This document shows positions 60,593-64,000 of a stretch of 64,000 bases of DNA, one piece after another. The notes under the pieces were generated by a model that saw nothing but the letters and a program-made list of their open reading frames with translations, searched no databases and had not been told where the DNA came from. The stretch is from Thiomicrorhabdus sp965602805. Lineage in GTDB: Bacteria; Pseudomonadota; Gammaproteobacteria; Thiomicrospirales; Thiomicrospiraceae. Location: positions 1 through 64,000 of the forward strand of contig CBFCZK010000011.1 of the NCBI GenBank assembly GCA_965602805.1, given 5' to 3'. Each line of letters starts with the position of its first letter. Position 1 is the stretch's first letter. The translations under genes were made by a program, and so were the position numbers.

Positions 60593-61204
60593 TTAGCTAA
60601 CCATCGCTTGAATTAAGCTGGTATGGGCTTCTACTTGTTTGGCTTGCGTCAGTCGCCCAGAACAGAAAATACTGTGTAATTCTTTTAAAGCGATATCAAA
60701 ATTATTGTTAATCACAATGTAATCAAATTCAGGGTAGTGCGATAGCTCACTGACGGCATCGGCCATACGGCGTTCAATAATATCATCACTGTCGGTACCA
60801 CGACCTGTTAAGCGTTTTTTGAGCTCTTCTAAGGACGGAGGCAGAATAAAGATAGAGGTCGCATGCGGCATTAATGCTCTGACCTGTTGCGCACCTTGCC
60901 AATCAATTTCTAAAATGACATCTTTACCGGAATTCAGTTGCTCTTCTACGCTACTTTGTGAGGTGCCGTAAAAGTTATCAAAGACCTGGGCGTGCTCTAA
61001 AAAATCACCTTGAGAGATCTTGGTTTGAAATTCTTCAATTTTCAAGAAATGATAGTTAACACCATTTTCTTCGCCAGGACGTTTGTCGCGAGTGGTGCTC
61101 GAAACAGAGACTTTGATTCGGCTATCTAATTCAATTAACTTGCCGACTAATGAGGTTTTACCCGCGCCAGAAGGGGCTGAAACAATATAAAGTGAACCAC
61201 GCAT
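60593..61204 (-). CDS. gmk: Guanylate kinase
   Basis: A 203-residue kinase that makes GDP from GMP. The P-loop is IVSAPSGAGKTSLVGKLIEL (about residues 7-26), followed by SSTTRDKRPGEENGVNYHFL for GMP binding and ILEIDWQGAQQVRALMP. It precedes kdnA by 55 bases in the minus-strand run that continues to rpoZ-spoT. Confidence 0.97.
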   Translation of the reverse strand: MRGSLYIVSAPSGAGKTSLVGKLIELDSRIKVSVSSTTRDKRPGEENGVNYHFLKIEEFQTKISQGDFLEHAQVFDNFYGTSQSSVEEQLNSGKDVILEIDWQGAQQVRALMPHATSIFILPPSLEELKKRLTGRGTDSDDIIERRMADAVSELSHYPEFDYIVINNNFDIALKELHSIFCSGRLTQAKQVEAHTSLIQAMVS

Positions 61205-61331
61205 AAGACTACTCCAAGTGACTGGTTTTTTTGCTAGTAGGCTATTTTAACAGAGAATTTACGGACGGGGGAAGCTATGAATGTGTCGCTTGAAAAGGTC
61301 TTTGATAAAGCCTCCGCCAGAGGTCTTACGT

Positions 61332-62648
61332 TTAAAAATAAAAACGTGCGCGCGCTTCCCATTTTAGGTCATTGAGTTTCTCACCAAACTCGGTTTGCGT
61401 GTCACCTTGTAATGCGCTAACTCGTAACCTAAATTCATGGTTTTTAAGGCCTGTATAAATGAGTTCGGGGGTGAGCACGTAACTTGAATCTTCCAAATTC
61501 ATAATGCCCGTCAATGCGGCGCTGAGATAGACAATATCGGCAAAATCTTTTTGGCTGGCACGTAGATAGAGATATTGCTGTCCAGGATTAGTTGCCGCAT
61601 AGCCAGCTTGTTTTGCTTGTTGCACCAGTTGATAGTCGCTTGGTGAAGTCAGAGGGTCAGAGTGCGCCAAATCATAAAAGGTGTCGAACTCAGTCACGCT
61701 ATAACCCTGCGGATTGACATACCATTCGGCTATCCAGGTTAATTCCGATTCTGTTAGATAACGCAATCCGAGCAGGCCTTGAAAACTGTCAGAGGTTTGG
61801 CTGACGAGCTGGTTGTCGGCCGTCAGTAGCGTTTGAGTTTGTTGGCTACGGTAAGCAAAGTCACCGTGAACTTCAAAATTACTCGCAAGATTACTGGAAA
61901 AACTTACGCCAAAATCGGTGTTGGTTTCGGTGGAATAACGCAGATAGAAATCTAAATCGGTTTCGCCAATCAGCAGGTAGAGTTTACCCGCCCAAACGAG
62001 ATTGTCGGCAGAAGAGTTACTCGAATCGATATTAAAATCGTCATTCACTGAATCGCTTACCGGCACGATAAAACCTGAAGCGGAAAGGGTTTTGACCAGG
62101 CCTGGTAAGATTCTGGTGTATTCGGCACTGGCTAAAATAAAGCCTTCACGATTCACTTCTGGATCGTCCGGATTCTTGGTGCGTTCAATAAAACCGACCG
62201 GATTCCAAGCGTAACCTTTACCCCATTTAATCGCCCGTTTACCAATTTCTAAAGACCATTGATCGGATGGTTGAACACTCCAAAAGGCTTCTTGCAGGGT
62301 ATGCTGCGTGGTTTCGCTAAAGTCATCGTTTTGCCAGTTAGAGAGGCTGCGAAAATTCAGCGTGCTGTTATCGAATCGGTAGAGTCCTTCTAATTCGAGT
62401 TCACTGTAATAACGGGTTAAGTCTTTGGCGGATTCAATCGGTTGAAACGTCAGATTGGTAAAAGCAGCATTCGGGTCGACATTAAGCTGAGAGCTCATGA
62501 CATCAAGGTGGCCTTTAAATTCATAGGGCTTTTTTTCATACTGCGCCGCACTGAAGCTGAATTCTTCGGCCAGCGCGGTGTTGAATGCCGGATTTAGACT
62601 CATAACCCCGAGTAAACTAAGAGAGAAAGCCGCCCTTGAAAGTTTCAT
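61332..62648 (-). CDS. Predicted outer-membrane beta-barrel protein
   Basis: A 438-residue exported protein (signal peptide ending FNTALA|E) with repeated beta strands (DLDFYLRYSTETNTDFGVSF, EVHGDFAYRSQQ) and a C-terminal aromatic (ARFYF) typical of barrels. EIGKRAIKWGKGYAWNPVGF resembles DUF1302-like or porin-like proteins. Its ATG overlaps the stop of the LolA-like gene, and an FtsX-type permease precedes both, so the three probably form an export or lipid-transfer system spanning the envelope. An exact dispersed palindrome (62095) encodes PGLV inside it. Confidence 0.82.
   Translation of the reverse strand: MKLSRAAFSLSLLGVMSLNPAFNTALAEEFSFSAAQYEKKPYEFKGHLDVMSSQLNVDPNAAFTNLTFQPIESAKDLTRYYSELELEGLYRFDNSTLNFRSLSNWQNDDFSETTQHTLQEAFWSVQPSDQWSLEIGKRAIKWGKGYAWNPVGFIERTKNPDDPEVNREGFILASAEYTRILPGLVKTLSASGFIVPVSDSVNDDFNIDSSNSSADNLVWAGKLYLLIGETDLDFYLRYSTETNTDFGVSFSSNLASNFEVHGDFAYRSQQTQTLLTADNQLVSQTSDSFQGLLGLRYLTESELTWIAEWYVNPQGYSVTEFDTFYDLAHSDPLTSPSDYQLVQQAKQAGYAATNPGQQYLYLRASQKDFADIVYLSAALTGIMNLEDSSYVLTPELIYTGLKNHEFRLRVSALQGDTQTEFGEKLNDLKWEARARFYF
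62095..62106. repeat. Dispersed palindrome ACCAGGCCTGGT (copy 14, inside the barrel gene)
   Basis: Exact core in coding sequence, in frame PGLV on the minus strand. Confidence 0.92.
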
Positions 62649-63427
62649 TGACGTAAATCACCGACTTTAGACATATAGCCTAAAGAGAAGACTTCGTCAT
62701 TTAGCTCGCGGGCTTTAATGCCATCAAACAGCATGATTGAGGTATAGCCTTTATATAAAGGACTGTCGGTCTCTAGTTTTGCGGGACGAATATAACCGTT
62801 GCCAAAGTCTTTCATTTGGCTGTAATGCAGGGTTTTAATCAACATCGTGCTGGCCGAAAAGGCTTCGATTTTGATGGGCGTTTTATGGACTTTATCGACC
62901 GTCATTTTCAAGCTGTCATACGCCACGGTTCTGTTTTTGGCTTTTAGGCTCAGTAGGTAGTGATCTTCGAGTTCTTCAATCGCTGTCGCATCGTATTCGG
63001 CACTGTATTCAAGTTGCAAAATATCGGAGTTATTAAAAACCCCTCCGACCACAGACTGCAAGCTGGTAATGCGTAGCGGTTTGCCGACATTGGGGATATA
63101 CAGCCACATATTGTCGCCAATACGTAAACTGCTGCGACCGCGTTCACTGGCGGGGTCTAGAAACAGTGCGACTACGCTTTCTTTGCCTTTTTTAACGGTA
63201 TATAAGACAAACTCTTTACGATCGCCATCAGGCTCAATATTGATGAGTTTACGATACATTTCATAAGACTCGGGTTGCAGGCGTTGATCAATCTCTTTTA
63301 ATAAGACATTGGCATCCGGCAGTTCCGCGAAAGCTTGCTGAGAAAAGAGTAAACCAAAGCTCATTAAAAGCGCCATGAATGTGCTTTTAAGCCTGTTTGC
63401 TTTTGTGCTTCTTTGAGTGGTTTTCAT
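62645..63427 (-). CDS. LolA-like periplasmic protein (outer membrane lipoprotein-sorting family)
   Basis: A 260-residue protein with a signal peptide (FMALLMSFGLLFSQQAFA) and the pattern KLINIEPDGDRKEFVLYTVK, MWLYIPNVGKPLRITSLQS and YDSLKMTVDKVHKTPIKIEA of the LolA-like family often paired with MMPL or ABC exporters. It probably chaperones a lipid or lipoprotein across the periplasm. The stop overlaps the barrel gene's start by four bases, and AAGGA precedes the ATG 10 bases after the permease stop. Confidence 0.87.
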   Translation of the reverse strand: MKTTQRSTKANRLKSTFMALLMSFGLLFSQQAFAELPDANVLLKEIDQRLQPESYEMYRKLINIEPDGDRKEFVLYTVKKGKESVVALFLDPASERGRSSLRIGDNMWLYIPNVGKPLRITSLQSVVGGVFNNSDILQLEYSAEYDATAIEELEDHYLLSLKAKNRTVAYDSLKMTVDKVHKTPIKIEAFSASTMLIKTLHYSQMKDFGNGYIRPAKLETDSPLYKGYTSIMLFDGIKARELNDEVFSLGYMSKVGDLRQ

Positions 63428-63437
63428 AAGGATTCCT

Positions 63438-64000
63438 TTAAACTTGTCTTAACGCATCAACCGGGTTGAGCTTGGAAGCTTTCCAAGCCGGTTGTAAACT
63501 CGCCAAAATCGCCGCGATTATGACCATGAATGAAGCCCATAAAATTTGACTGATGGAAATCTGAGGGTCTAATATCAAGCCACTCTGACGTCCAAATGAG
63601 AAGCTGATTTCAGCGTGCTGCAATCCAAAGATAATCAATAGACTGATAATCACCCCGAGAATCGCGCCGACCAGACCGAGTAGCAGTCCTTCGGTAATAA
63701 ACAGGCGCAAAATGGCATTTGGTTGCGTGCCCATCGCCGCTAAAGTACCAATTTCACGAACGCGTTCGTAAACGGCCATAATCATGACATTCATCACACT
63801 AATCAACACAATCGCGACCAACATGATATTGATAAAAAAAGTCATTAAATCAATCATTTTGGCAATGCTGGAAAATGGTGAAAGTTTATCCCAACTATGA
63901 ATCTCCAAAGCGGGTTTATCTTGTTTATTCATGAGCTGACCAAGGCTGTTATTCAAAGCCTGTAAAACCGGCTTTTCAAAGTCAGGAGACTTTAAGCGTA
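63438..64000 (-). CDS. FtsX-type ABC transporter permease (partial, C-terminal end)
   Basis: The frame stays open from the stop at 63438 to the window end, so the N-terminus lies outside. The visible C-terminal FtsX domain has VISVMNVMIMAVYERVREIGTLAAMGTQPNAILRLF, then two membrane helices and AWKASKLNPVDALRQV, as in LolC/E- and MacB-type permeases. It is followed by the LolA-like and barrel genes, suggesting a mechanotransmission-type exporter with periplasmic and outer-membrane partners. Confidence 0.9.
   Translation of the reverse strand, partial: RLKSPDFEKPVLQALNNSLGQLMNKQDKPALEIHSWDKLSPFSSIAKMIDLMTFFINIMLVAIVLISVMNVMIMAVYERVREIGTLAAMGTQPNAILRLFITEGLLLGLVGAILGVIISLLIIFGLQHAEISFSFGRQSGLILDPQISISQILWASFMVIIAAILASLQPAWKASKLNPVDALRQV

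Overview
The window looks like chromosome of a free-living, flagellated-type gammaproteobacterium. Gene families and order (mnmG-rsmG-parA-parB-atp, gmk/rpoZ/spoT, KdnAB-type Kdo8N synthesis, beta-carbonic anhydrase, several chemoreceptors and a diguanylate cyclase) fit the Thiomicrospira/Hydrogenovibrio/Thiomicrorhabdus-like sulfur oxidisers or a close relative. That placement is inference from gene content; no rRNA or other decisive marker is present. I see no rRNA, tRNA, CRISPR array or intact transposase.

Layout. 1-2.1 kb: a small membrane protein, queF and a truncated haemoglobin. 2.1-4.3 kb: a decayed TonB-dependent receptor. 4.4-7.7 kb: a lipoprotein and an HBM-type chemoreceptor. 8.2-20.1 kb: core block mnmG, rsmG, parA, parB and the complete F1Fo ATP synthase operon (atpZ-I-B-E-F-H-A-G-D-C) closed by a clear terminator. 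20.4-24.6 kb: glmU, ubiA, two unknown proteins. 24.9-28.9 kb: a three-gene glucosylglycerate operon (HAD phosphatase, GpgS, GH13_18 phosphorylase) behind a near-perfect sigma-54 promoter. 29-32.4 kb: PAS-GGDEF enzyme, CxxCxxCC protein, YbhB-like protein, second chemoreceptor.

32.5-37.6 kb is accessory. It is a minus-strand array of integron-type gene cassettes with three complete attC sites and one half site but no integrase in view (a CALIN). It carries a GNAT acetyltransferase, a protein with an RN-x4-H HEPN-like motif, an MBL-fold lipoprotein, a Cdd1-like helix-hairpin-helix protein and a VOC-family remnant, with a DASS transporter abutting the half attC. 37.7-44.6 kb: hydrolase, YbaK-like protein, NfeD/stomatin pair, DUF2784, carbonic anhydrase, YhcH family protein, ubiC. 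44.7-53.4 kb: recG, a flavoprotein, the divergent metR/metE pair bracketed by two identical terminators, ridA, a GGDEF remnant and a rhodanese. 53.5-61.2 kb: spoT, rpoZ, waaA, kdsB, kdnB, kdnA, gmk, all on the minus strand, so the Kdo8N/Kdo-transferase module sits between gmk and rpoZ-spoT. 61.3-64 kb: a beta-barrel, a LolA-like protein and an FtsX-type ABC permease cut by the window end.

The strongest unexplained signal is a dispersed 12-bp palindrome, ACCAGGCCTGGT. There are 14 exact copies in 64 kb, against an equal-base expectation of about 0.004. Nine are intergenic, several extended to 16-24 bp perfect palindromes whose flanks differ but still pair; five lie inside genes. It behaves like a genome-wide repeat family (compare HIP1 or uptake-sequence dyads) and is the first thing to follow up. 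A second 34-bp hairpin repeat lies just after the stop codons of spoT and kdsB.
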